DNA of 64,000 nucleotides from Aldehydirespirator sp965221605 (GTDB lineage: Bacteria; Actinomycetota; Acidimicrobiia; Acidimicrobiales; Aldehydirespiratoraceae): contig CBDCSK010000008.1 of the NCBI GenBank assembly GCA_965221605.1, positions 102,038 to 166,037 on the forward strand. The letters run 5' to 3'. Below, piece after piece: positions 50,903 to 58,406 of this stretch. Position 1 is the first letter of the stretch, and each line of letters starts with the position of its first letter. Both the position numbers and the translations under genes were made by a program. A model generated the notes under the pieces. It ran no database searches and was not told the DNA's origin. It saw only the letters and a list, made by a program, of their open reading frames with translations.

Positions 50903-51907
50903 ATGCTGACGGTCAGCGGTGCCACGGTGGCCTTCGGAAGGGTGACGGCTCTCGACCGCATCGACCTCGAGGTGTCCACCGGGGAGGTCGTGGCCATCCT
51001 CGGGCCGAGCGGCTGCGGCAAGAGCACCCTGCTGCGGGCGGTGGCCGGCCTTCAGCCCCTGGACGCCGGAGCGGTCCGCTGGGACGGCGAGGACCTGGTC
51101 GGCCTGCCGGTGCACCGCCGCGACTTCGGGCTGATGTTCCAGGAGCACGCGCTGTTCTCCCATCGCGACGTGGCCGCCAATGTGGCTTTCGGCCTGCGGA
51201 TGCAGAAGATGGAGGCCCACGTCCGGCGGCAGCGGGTCCGGGAAGTGCTGGGGCTGGTGGGACTGGCCGGCTTCGACGAGCGCCAGATCGCCACACTGTC
51301 GGGGGGCGAGGCTCAACGGGTCGCGCTGGCCCGGTCGCTGGCGCCCGAGCCCCGCCTGCTGATGCTCGACGAGCCCCTCGGCTCGCTCGACCGTCCCCGC
51401 CGCGACCAACTCACCGAGGAACTCAGGACCCTGCTCCGCCGTGTCGGCGTGACCGTCCTGCACGTCACCCACGACCATGACGAGGCCTTCGCGGTGGCCG
51501 ACCGGGTGGCGGTCATGCAGTCGGGGCGCATAGCCAGGATCGGAACGCCTGCCGACATCTGGCACGACCCCCGCCGGGCTGAGGTGGCCCGGTTCCTGGG
51601 TCATGCCAACGTGGTGACCGTCGGCGAGGGCGGGGTCGTGCCCTGGGGTCGCCTGGCGGCGCCGGCAGGCCCGGCCGTCTTGCGTGCCGATGCCTTCGGG
51701 CGGGTGGACGATCCTGCGCCGGAAGCCCGCGCCGTCGTTACAGGAACCGTGACCGATGTCCGTTTCCGGGGGGACCGCTTCGAGTTGACGTTGCGTACCG
51801 ACCCCGGGGACTTCGAACTGTTGGTGAGGGATCCCCAACCCGCCTCGGGCGGCGACCGGCTCAGCTACGCCATCGACCCGGCCAAGATCGCCATCCTCGA
51901 CTCCTAG
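50903..51907 (+). CDS. thiQ: Thiamine ABC transporter, ATP-binding protein
   Basis: A 334-residue ABC ATPase with Walker A GPSGCGKST near residue 34, signature LSGGEAQRVALARSL near 132, Walker B LLMLDEPLGSLDRPR near 152 and switch His in HVTHDHDEA. A C-terminal TOBE-like domain (VVTGTVTDVRFRGDRFELTL) makes it longer than E. coli ThiQ and more like FbpC/PotA. ATG 50903 follows thiP by 20 bases. It powers import of thiamine through ThiP. Confidence 0.9.
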   Translation: MLTVSGATVAFGRVTALDRIDLEVSTGEVVAILGPSGCGKSTLLRAVAGLQPLDAGAVRWDGEDLVGLPVHRRDFGLMFQEHALFSHRDVAANVAFGLRMQKMEAHVRRQRVREVLGLVGLAGFDERQIATLSGGEAQRVALARSLAPEPRLLMLDEPLGSLDRPRRDQLTEELRTLLRRVGVTVLHVTHDHDEAFAVADRVAVMQSGRIARIGTPADIWHDPRRAEVARFLGHANVVTVGEGGVVPWGRLAAPAGPAVLRADAFGRVDDPAPEARAVVTGTVTDVRFRGDRFELTLRTDPGDFELLVRDPQPASGGDRLSYAIDPAKIAILDS

Positions 51908-51946
51908 AACTCTGTGCCGAACCTAGAACTCTGTGCCGAATCTAGG
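51904..51946. repeat. Tandem 19-base repeat starting at the thiQ stop
   Basis: CTAGAACTCTGTGCCGAAC and CTAGAACTCTGTGCCGAAT stand head to tail, followed by a third CTAGG. The first CTAG contains the thiQ stop. The second unit is bounded by CCTAGA and TCTAGG, which can pair as a six-base stem, so it may work as a terminator between two convergent genes. Confidence 0.6.
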
Positions 51947-51955
51947 TACGCCCGC

Positions 51956-53227
51956 TCAGATGAGCTGTCGGGGTCGAGCCATGCGGTCTGCGATCCAGGC
52001 CCCGACGGCGGCGGCCACCAGCACCAGGGCGGCGATTCCCGAGTAGTGGCTTAGCGACTGGAAGCCGAGCAGCTCGACCAGAGCGCCCGACGAGAGACCG
52101 CCCACAGCACCGCCGGTGATCATGACGAAGTCCGCGCCGCCCTGAACCTCCACCCGCTGCTGAACCGGGAACGAGTTGGTGAGCAGCGCGCTGCCCGCGA
52201 TCAGCCCGCAGCTCCAGCCGATGCCTATGAGGGTCAGCCCGCTGAACAGCCCGGCGCTGTGGGCGGGGTCGGTGTGCCCGGCCAGTTCCGCGCCCACGAA
52301 CAGGATCAACCCGCCGAGGGTGATGATGATGTGGGTCCCCATCCGGTCGACGAGCCACCCCACGATCGGGGAGAAGGCGTACATCCCGACGATGTGCAGC
52401 GAGATCACCTGCCCGATCACCGCGTAGTCCTGATCTCCGCTGGTCATGTGCAGCGGGGTGGCCGTCATCACGGTCACCATCACCATCTGCCCCACCAGCA
52501 TCGCCAGCAGGGCGAGCCGGGCCGCGGGCAGGGCTGTGATCCTCCTGATCACGGTGGCGGGCGACGCCGGGCGGGGCGCCTCGGAGCCGATGGTGCCCAG
52601 CACCTCCAGCGGGTCGGGGCGCATCCCCAACAGCGTGATCATCAGCCCGGTCACGAACATCGCGGAACTCAGGACATAGGGGCCGGCCAGCTCGGGAAGG
52701 CCGATGAACCCGGCGAAGTCTGCGACGGGCCCCAGCGCGATGGTCGGCCCGGCGGCCGCCCCGAAGGTGGAGGCCCACACCAGCATCCCGATGGCCCGTG
52801 CCCGGCGGTCGTCGGCGGCGAGGTCGGCCACGGCGTACCGGGCGGCCAGGTTGGTGGACTGGCCCACGCCGACCCCGATGATGCCCAGTACCACCAGCGG
52901 GTACAGGCTGAACACGGCGGCGCCCACGGCGGTCACCGCGCCCGCCGCGCCCAGCGCCCAACCTGCGACCAGGCCTTGCCGCCGGCCGAGGCGGGCCATG
53001 CGGCGGGCCAGCGGAACGGCCGCGGCCATGCTGCCGATCGACATCGATCCCGCGGCCAGCGTGGCCAGGGTCGCGCTACCGGTGATCTCCTCGGCCAGCA
53101 CCGCCGAGGCCGCGAAAGCCGATCCCATGGCCGCGGTTGTGGGGATCACCGAACTCATGGTGACGGCGAGCGTGCGGCGCTGAACCGCGGCGCGGTCGTA
53201 GGTCCGTGAGGAGGTCTCAGCCGTCAC
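51956..53227 (-). CDS. MFS transporter
   Basis: A 423-residue membrane protein with about twelve hydrophobic segments. The major-facilitator motif A between helices 2 and 3 is degenerate (PLARRMARLGRRQGLVAGWA near residue 65). The second-half equivalent is PIVGWLVDRMGTHIIITLGG near 280. Its closest look is to drug-efflux-type MFS proteins, but the substrate is unknown. GTG 53227 is the first plausible start; a longer reading frame only runs antisense to the P450. Confidence 0.85.
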   Translation of the reverse strand: MTAETSSRTYDRAAVQRRTLAVTMSSVIPTTAAMGSAFAASAVLAEEITGSATLATLAAGSMSIGSMAAAVPLARRMARLGRRQGLVAGWALGAAGAVTAVGAAVFSLYPLVVLGIIGVGVGQSTNLAARYAVADLAADDRRARAIGMLVWASTFGAAAGPTIALGPVADFAGFIGLPELAGPYVLSSAMFVTGLMITLLGMRPDPLEVLGTIGSEAPRPASPATVIRRITALPAARLALLAMLVGQMVMVTVMTATPLHMTSGDQDYAVIGQVISLHIVGMYAFSPIVGWLVDRMGTHIIITLGGLILFVGAELAGHTDPAHSAGLFSGLTLIGIGWSCGLIAGSALLTNSFPVQQRVEVQGGADFVMITGGAVGGLSSGALVELLGFQSLSHYSGIAALVLVAAAVGAWIADRMARPRQLI

Positions 53228-53285
53228 GGGTTCGACTTGCGACGCAGGCCACCGACCGACGCTATCGCCCGCTGGGACCGTGGGA

Positions 53286-53291
53286 TAGCTT
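53286..53291 (+). promoter_or_regulatory. -10 box of the ORF-P450 transcript (leaderless)
   Basis: TAGCTT ends 9 bases before ATG 53301. Confidence 0.45.
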
Positions 53292-53300
53292 GGCGGAGGC

Positions 53301-53414
53301 ATGGACGTCGGATTCATCGGGCTGGGCGACAAGTTCTTCATAGGCGCGATGGAGACGCTGGAGGCTGAAGCGGGTTTCGTCGCACCGGTCCCTCCGGGCA
53401 TGAACACGTCGTGA
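53301..53414 (+). pseudogene. 37-residue remnant with a Rossmann start, coupled to the P450
   Basis: The ORF begins MDVGFIGLG, the first strand and turn of NAD-binding 6-phosphogluconate/3-hydroxyisobutyrate dehydrogenases. It then jumps to an unrelated tail (FIGAMETLEAEAGFVAPVPP). It looks like a gene reduced to its two ends by an internal deletion. It still has a promoter box, and its stop overlaps the P450 GTG by four bases, so it may survive as a translated leader. Confidence 0.5.
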
Positions 53415-54805
53415 GCGCCGCACCAAGAGGCCGAGCGGATAGGCCGGCGAATCCGCTCCATACGGGCGAGGCCGTGGCCCGAGCGGCCCGTGAGCGCAGC
53501 GAACAAGAGCGGGAGACACCCCCTCTGGACGCGAAGCGCTCTCGCCGATCCGCGTGGCCCCTCAGCATCCCGGACCTCAGCAGCTACGAGACGTTCGTGA
53601 ACGGCTTCCCCCACGGCGCCTTCGTGCAGCTGCGCGAGCAGGCGCCGGTGTGGTGGCACGAGCCGACCGAGCGCACCCCCGACGGTGAGGGCTTCTGGTG
53701 CGTCAGCACCCACGAGCTGGTTGTCGAGGTCTTCCGCAGTCCCCGGATCTACTCGTCGCACACCGGAGGCGACCGGCCCTACGGCGGCACCATGATCAAC
53801 GACATGGAGATGAGCGGGAAGCTGCTCAACATGATGGACGATCCCCGCCACCAGCGCATCCGGCGGCTCGTCAGCAAAGGGTTCACTCCCAAGCGGATCG
53901 CTCGCCTGAGAGGAGAGCTCGAGGCCATCAGCGACCGCACCCTCAAATCGGTGGCCCCCGAACCGGGGGAGAGGGGGACTTGCGACCTGGTGGTCGATGT
54001 GGCCGCAGAGCTTCCCCTCCAGGCCATCTGCCTGCTGATGGGCGCGCCCGGCGAGGACCGGCACTCGCTGTGCGAATGGGTTGACGTCACCTCGTCGGAC
54101 TTCAGCGACGAAGTCCCCCGGCCTGTCCGGGCCGAGGCCAGCCTCAACCTGTTCCAGTACGGCCAGCGACTGATCGCGGCCCGTACCGCGGAGCCCCGCG
54201 ACGACCTGCTGTCGGTGGCGATCCACGCCGAGATGCCCGATCAGGACCCGCCCCGCCTCGACGGGACCGAGGTGGCGATGTTCTGGAGCCTGCTGTTCAC
54301 CGCTGGGGCCGAGACGACCCGCAAGGCGATTGCCACCGGTGTCTGGGAACTCTCGAAGTCGCCACGCCAGCTGGAGGCCCTCAGAGCCGACCGGTCCCTC
54401 ATGCCGGCCGCCATCGAGGAGATCGTCCGGTGGACTACACCGTCGGTGTACAAGCGCCGCACCGCCACCCGAGACACCGTTCTCGGCGGGCAGCGGATCC
54501 GGGCCGGCGAGAAGGTGGTCGTGTGGGAGATGTCGGCCAACCGGGACGACGCCGTGTTCGACCAGCCGTTCGAGTTCCGCATCGACCGCGATCCCAACGC
54601 CCACGTCGGGTTCGGGCACGGTCCCCATTTCTGCCTGGGTGCAAGCCTGGCCCGGCTGGAGATCGACGTGATGCTCAACGCCATCCTGGACCGCTGGCAC
54701 GACATCGAGGCCGCCGGAGAGCCCACCTACACCCGCACCAACCGGCTCTCGGGCCTCCGGACCCTGCCCATCGCATTCACCGACCGCGCCGCCGCCGTGG
54801 TCTAG
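53411..54805 (+). CDS. Cytochrome P450 with an N-terminus derived from a repeat element
   Basis: A monooxygenase of 464 residues as read from GTG 53411. The I-helix motif is LFTAGAETTRKAI near 298, E-x-x-R is EEIVRW near 337, and the heme loop FGHGPHFCLGASLARLE near 398 holds the Cys ligand. P450 similarity begins only at about residue 55 (LSSYETFVNGFPHG). Residues ~5-52 are encoded by repeat copy D in frame, including VARAARERSEQERE. No start codon exists between the element and the conserved part, so translation must begin in or before the element (GTG 53411 or GTG 53474). Sterol or fatty-acid oxidation is plausible given the AMACR-like gene nearby. Confidence 0.87.
   Translation: MSAAPRGRADRPANPLHTGEAVARAARERSEQERETPPLDAKRSRRSAWPLSIPDLSSYETFVNGFPHGAFVQLREQAPVWWHEPTERTPDGEGFWCVSTHELVVEVFRSPRIYSSHTGGDRPYGGTMINDMEMSGKLLNMMDDPRHQRIRRLVSKGFTPKRIARLRGELEAISDRTLKSVAPEPGERGTCDLVVDVAAELPLQAICLLMGAPGEDRHSLCEWVDVTSSDFSDEVPRPVRAEASLNLFQYGQRLIAARTAEPRDDLLSVAIHAEMPDQDPPRLDGTEVAMFWSLLFTAGAETTRKAIATGVWELSKSPRQLEALRADRSLMPAAIEEIVRWTTPSVYKRRTATRDTVLGGQRIRAGEKVVVWEMSANRDDAVFDQPFEFRIDRDPNAHVGFGHGPHFCLGASLARLEIDVMLNAILDRWHDIEAAGEPTYTRTNRLSGLRTLPIAFTDRAAAVV
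53424..53565 (+). repeat. Dispersed element, copy D, inside the P450 coding region
   Basis: The left end CAAGAGGCCGAGCGGATAGG and right end GATCCGCGTGGCCCCTCAG are an imperfect inverted pair. The core at ~53468-53513 matches the other copies. The copy is read in frame as the first ~48 residues of the P450. Confidence 0.82.
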
Positions 54806-54815
54806 GCATCGGCCC

Positions 54816-55643
54816 ATGAGAACGGCTCGCAACGGCGAGATCGAGATCGTCTACGAGGCCTTCGGAAGCGATTCCGATCCGCCCCTCATCCTGCTCCACG
54901 GCCTCGGTTCCAGCATGCTGGTATGGCACGAGGACCTCTGCGAGGGCTTCGTCGATCGGGGCTTCTTCGTGCTGCGGATGGACCACCGCGACTCCGGTCT
55001 CTCCACGGTGCTGCCCGAAGGCGCTCGCTACGGGCTCGCGGACATGGCCGGCGACGCCATGGCGGTGCTCGACGCAGCCGGCTGCCATCGAGCCATCGTC
55101 TGCGGGTACTCGCTGGGTGGCATGGTCGCCCAGGCTGCGGCCACCGGATCCGCCCACCGGGTGGCCGGTCTCGTGTCGATCTCGTCGCACACCGGCGAGC
55201 CCGGCGTGGGCGACCCCACACCTGAGGCGCTTGCGGCCCTGACCGCCCCGCCCGCCGAGACCATCGAGGCCCAGATCGAAGCCGACCTGGCCGGCTACCG
55301 CATCTGGTCCAACCCGGAGTGGCGCAACGAAGAGGCCGAGCGCCGGTACCTGGAGCGCAGCTACCGGCTGGCGTGGCACCCGGGTGCGTCGCAGCGGCAG
55401 TTCAAGGCTGCGGCCCGCAGCGGCAGCCGGGCCGAAGCGCTGGGCGCTCTCGACGTGCCCGCGCTGGTGGTCCACGGCAGCATTGACACGCTGATCGGCC
55501 CCGACGCCGGCCGTCGAACCGCTGAGTTGATCCCGGGCTCGCAGTACCTGGAGATCGAGGGCATGGGCCACGAGCTCCCGCCCCAGGTGTGGGCCCCGAT
55601 CATCAGCGCGGTGACCGCGCTGTCGGCCCGCATTTCCTGGTGA
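54816..55643 (+). CDS. Alpha/beta-hydrolase fold protein
   Basis: A 275-residue hydrolase. The oxyanion HGLGSS is near residue 29, the nucleophile elbow GYSLGG with Ser near 95, an acid in VVHGSIDTLIG near 223 and His in IEGMGHELPP near 250, giving a complete triad. The LRMDHRDSGLST segment is typical of esterases and lactonases of the aclacinomycin-methylesterase type. It starts 10 bases after the P450 stop and is probably cotranscribed with it. Confidence 0.86.
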   Translation: MRTARNGEIEIVYEAFGSDSDPPLILLHGLGSSMLVWHEDLCEGFVDRGFFVLRMDHRDSGLSTVLPEGARYGLADMAGDAMAVLDAAGCHRAIVCGYSLGGMVAQAAATGSAHRVAGLVSISSHTGEPGVGDPTPEALAALTAPPAETIEAQIEADLAGYRIWSNPEWRNEEAERRYLERSYRLAWHPGASQRQFKAAARSGSRAEALGALDVPALVVHGSIDTLIGPDAGRRTAELIPGSQYLEIEGMGHELPPQVWAPIISAVTALSARISW

Positions 55644-55719
55644 GCGTCCCGCCCGGTCACCTCCGGACGCTGTCAGGCCCGCTCGTACACTGTCTCGCCG
55701 ACAGAAGGAAGGGGATGCG

Positions 55720-56862
55720 ATGGGACCGCTGACGGGGATACGGATCATCGAGATCGCGGGCATCGGACCGGGTCCGTTCTGCGCCATGATGCTGGCCGAC
55801 ATGGGAGCCGAAGTGGTCCGGGTCGACCGGGCCTCCGCCGTGCGCGGCGGCGACCCCGACGATCCGCCGCGCGACCTCCTCAACCGGGGAAGGCGCTCGG
55901 TCGGCGTCGATCTCAAGTCCCCCGAGGGCGTCGAAGTCGTGATGTCGCTGGTCGAGGGAGCCGACGCGCTGCTGGAGGGATTCCGGCCCGGCGTGGCCGA
56001 ACGGCTCGGGATCGGGCCCCAGGACTGCCTGAACCGCAACCCGCGCCTGGTCTACGGCCGGATGACCGGATGGGGACAGGAGGGCCCCTACGCCTCATCG
56101 GCGGGCCATGACCTGAACTACATCGCGCTGGCCGGCGCGCTGCACGGCATCGGCCGGCAAGGCGAGGCCCCGGTGCCGCCCCTCAACCTCGTCGGCGACT
56201 TCGGGGGCGGCGGCATGTACCTGGCCTTCGGGATGGTGTGCGCCCTGCTCGAGGCCCGCGACTCGGGCCATGGCCAGGTGGTGGACGCGGCCATGGTCGA
56301 CGGCGCCGCCTCGCTGATGACCGCCTTCTTCGGGATGGCCGGTTCGGGATTCTGGTCCGATGAGCGCGGCACCAACATGCTCGACACCGGCGCCCACTTC
56401 TACAACGTGTACGAGACCGCCGACGGGCGCTACATCTCGCTGGGACCGATCGAGCCCCAGTTCTACGCGGAGCTGCGGGAGCGGCTCGGGCTGCACGGTC
56501 CCGAATGGGACGACCAGATGGATCGCGCCCGCTGGCCCGAGCTGAAGGAGCAGCTGGCGGCGGTGGTACGCCGGCGAACCCGCGACGAGTGGTGCGAACT
56601 GCTGGAGGGAACCGACACCTGCTTCGCCCCGGTCCTGTCGCTGGCTGAGGCGCCCAAGCATGCCCACAATCTCCGGCGGGGAACGTTCACCGAGGTAGCC
56701 GGGGTGGTCCAGCCGACCGCGGCTCCCCGGTACAGCCGGACGCCCGGCGCGATCCGGCGCCCCCCGCCCCACGCGGGCCAGCACACCGACGAGCTGCTGG
56801 GCGAGCTGGGCCTCGAAGCGGACGCGATCGACGCCCTGCGCGCCTCCGGAGCTGTCGCCTAG
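55720..56862 (+). CDS. Family III CoA transferase, alpha-methylacyl-CoA racemase type
   Basis: A 380-residue CaiB/BaiF-fold protein. It carries the set described for alpha-methylacyl-CoA racemase: SAGHDLNYIALAGAL with the His/Asp pair near residue 126, NLVGDFGGGGMYLAFG with Asp near 156, and GPIEPQFYAEL with Glu near 240. The racemase switches 2R- to 2S-methyl-acyl-CoA so that branched-chain or sterol side chains can enter beta-oxidation. A strong ribosome site (GGAAGGGG) precedes ATG 55720. Its TAG stop opens repeat copy E. Confidence 0.88.
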   Translation: MGPLTGIRIIEIAGIGPGPFCAMMLADMGAEVVRVDRASAVRGGDPDDPPRDLLNRGRRSVGVDLKSPEGVEVVMSLVEGADALLEGFRPGVAERLGIGPQDCLNRNPRLVYGRMTGWGQEGPYASSAGHDLNYIALAGALHGIGRQGEAPVPPLNLVGDFGGGGMYLAFGMVCALLEARDSGHGQVVDAAMVDGAASLMTAFFGMAGSGFWSDERGTNMLDTGAHFYNVYETADGRYISLGPIEPQFYAELRERLGLHGPEWDDQMDRARWPELKEQLAAVVRRRTRDEWCELLEGTDTCFAPVLSLAEAPKHAHNLRRGTFTEVAGVVQPTAAPRYSRTPGAIRRPPPHAGQHTDELLGELGLEADAIDALRASGAVA

Positions 56863-57010
56863 AGGCCGAGCGGGTGGTTGGTAGCGCATGAGTGTCTTCA
56901 CCAAGAGCCGAGCGAGGCCGTGGCCCGAGCGGCCCGTGAGCGCAGCGAACAAGAGCGGGAATCACCACGCCTCACTACGAACCGTTGACACCCTTCCGCG
57001 GGGCATCTGA
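56859..57010 (+). repeat. Dispersed element, copy E (diverged ends)
   Basis: The left end CTAGAGGCCGAGCGGGTGGT supplies the CoA-transferase stop. The core (56914-56959) is intact. The right end, TTCCGCGGGGCATCTGA just before ATG 57011, is only loosely an inverted copy. Unlike copies A-C it lies between two genes on the same strand. Confidence 0.72.
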
Positions 57011-57871
57011 ATGGCGACGGCCGTCTTCTTCCACGCCCACCCCGACGACGAGGCCCTCTCCACCGGCGGCACGATGCTGCTGGCCTCCCGTGCCGGCCAC
57101 CGGGTGGTGCTGGTGTGCGCCACCGACGGATCCCGGGGCGAGACGCCGGGCCTGGACGGCTCGGTGTCGCCGACCGCCGGGGAGCTCGCGGCCATCCGGG
57201 CAGTCGAGCTTCAGACCGCGGCCGATCTGCTGGGCGTGCACCGGCTCGTGATGCTCGGCTACGGCGACTCGGGCATGCGAGGCGACCCCGCCAACGAGGA
57301 TCCCGGCTGCTTCTGGCAGGCCGACCTCGAAGAGGCCGCCGGGCGCCTGGCCGCGATCCTGACGCAGGAGCAGGCCGACTTGATCACCTGCTACGACGCC
57401 AACGGCACGTACGGGCACCCCGACCACGTGATGGTCCACCGGGTGGGGGTGCGGGCGGCCGAGCTGGCCGGCGTCGGGTTGGTCTACGAGGCGACGCTGC
57501 ACCGCGACCACTTCCGTGACTCGATGAAGGAGCTCATGCGGCTGGCCGCGGAGGCGGGCTTCGATCTCTCCGGCGACCAGGACCAGTCGGAGTTCGAGGC
57601 CGAGCTCGACGAGGGCTCCATCGGCGTGGAGGGCGCTCGAGTCACCCACTACATCGATGTGAGCACGACCCTCGACCGCAAGCGGGCCGCTTTCCGGGCC
57701 CACGCCTCCCAGATCCCCTCCGACTCGTTCATGGTGTCCCTCCCGGATGAGGCCTTCGAGCTGGCCTTCGGCACCGAGTGGTTCATCCGGCGGGGCCAGC
57801 CTGCCGCCGACCCGGTGGCCGCCGACCTGTTCGCGGTGCTGGAGTCGCGGTCAGATCCGCCCGCATCGTGA
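57011..57871 (+). CDS. PIG-L family deacetylase
   Basis: A 286-residue zinc-dependent N-deacetylase of the LmbE/MshB/Mca group. The metal motif is FFHAHPDDEALSTGG near residue 6, and the second part YGHPDHVMVHRVG near 136. GYGDSGMRGD matches the family. Insertions differ from Mca at 7298, so it is a paralogue with another substrate, possibly an N-acetylglucosaminyl compound. Which step it performs cannot be read from the sequence. Confidence 0.84.
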   Translation: MATAVFFHAHPDDEALSTGGTMLLASRAGHRVVLVCATDGSRGETPGLDGSVSPTAGELAAIRAVELQTAADLLGVHRLVMLGYGDSGMRGDPANEDPGCFWQADLEEAAGRLAAILTQEQADLITCYDANGTYGHPDHVMVHRVGVRAAELAGVGLVYEATLHRDHFRDSMKELMRLAAEAGFDLSGDQDQSEFEAELDEGSIGVEGARVTHYIDVSTTLDRKRAAFRAHASQIPSDSFMVSLPDEAFELAFGTEWFIRRGQPAADPVAADLFAVLESRSDPPAS

Positions 57872-58257
57872 GCGTCGTGGAGCCGGCCTCCGCGGTGGGC
57901 GGTGTCCACGACTGGTTCTCCTGGGTTGTGATCGTGTCCAACGCGCTGGTCGGGCTGTGGGCGCTGGGGGCGCACCGGCGCTCCCGGCTGGGGGGCCGCG
58001 CCCTGTGGGTGTCCACCGCAGTGGCTCAGGCAACCGTGTTCGTCCAGGCCGGGCTCGGAACGTGGCTCATGGCCGCGGAGGGGCGCGACGCCGGTGACCT
58101 GCACGCCCTGTACGGGTTCTCGACGCTGGTCGCGGTCGGTATCGCCTACAGCTACCGCCAGCAGCTCCGCGACCGCGTCTGCCTGCTGTACGGCTGCACC
58201 GGGCTGTTCCTGATGGGTCTCGGAATCCGGGCGATGATCCTGGACTCCTTCGGCTGA
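57868..58257 (+). CDS. Small four-helix membrane protein
   Basis: A 129-residue hydrophobic protein starting at GTG 57868, which overlaps the PIG-L stop by four bases (GTGA). About four membrane helices are visible (e.g. FSWVVIVSNALVGLWALGAH, near residues 17-36, and ALWVSTAVAQATVFVQAGLG). No family is recognised. Coupling suggests that it is made together with the deacetylase, perhaps as a membrane partner. Confidence 0.75.
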   Translation: MSVVEPASAVGGVHDWFSWVVIVSNALVGLWALGAHRRSRLGGRALWVSTAVAQATVFVQAGLGTWLMAAEGRDAGDLHALYGFSTLVAVGIAYSYRQQLRDRVCLLYGCTGLFLMGLGIRAMILDSFG

Positions 58258-58261
58258 ACCA

Positions 58262-58285
58262 GGCCCGCCGGCAGTGCGGCGGGCC
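58262..58285 (+). terminator. GC-rich terminator hairpin
   Basis: GGCCCGCCG and CGGCGGGCC form a perfect nine-base stem with a six-base loop, four bases after the membrane protein stop. There is no T-run, as is common for actinobacterial terminators. Confidence 0.6.
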
Positions 58286-58406
58286 GGTCATGCCCATCCG
58301 CGGCGTGGCGGCTCGGGTCGGCTACAAACGCAGGGTCGGGCCGCGTGAGCGTTGGAGCATGTGGCCGGTTACCGTCCGCTGTCACGACGAAAGCGCCGGA
58401 TTGAGC

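Noticed and set aside
53228..54832. The long minus-strand extension upstream of the MFS transporter
   Set aside because: It is antisense to the P450 and contains the reverse of the dispersed element. MFS similarity begins just after GTG 53227.
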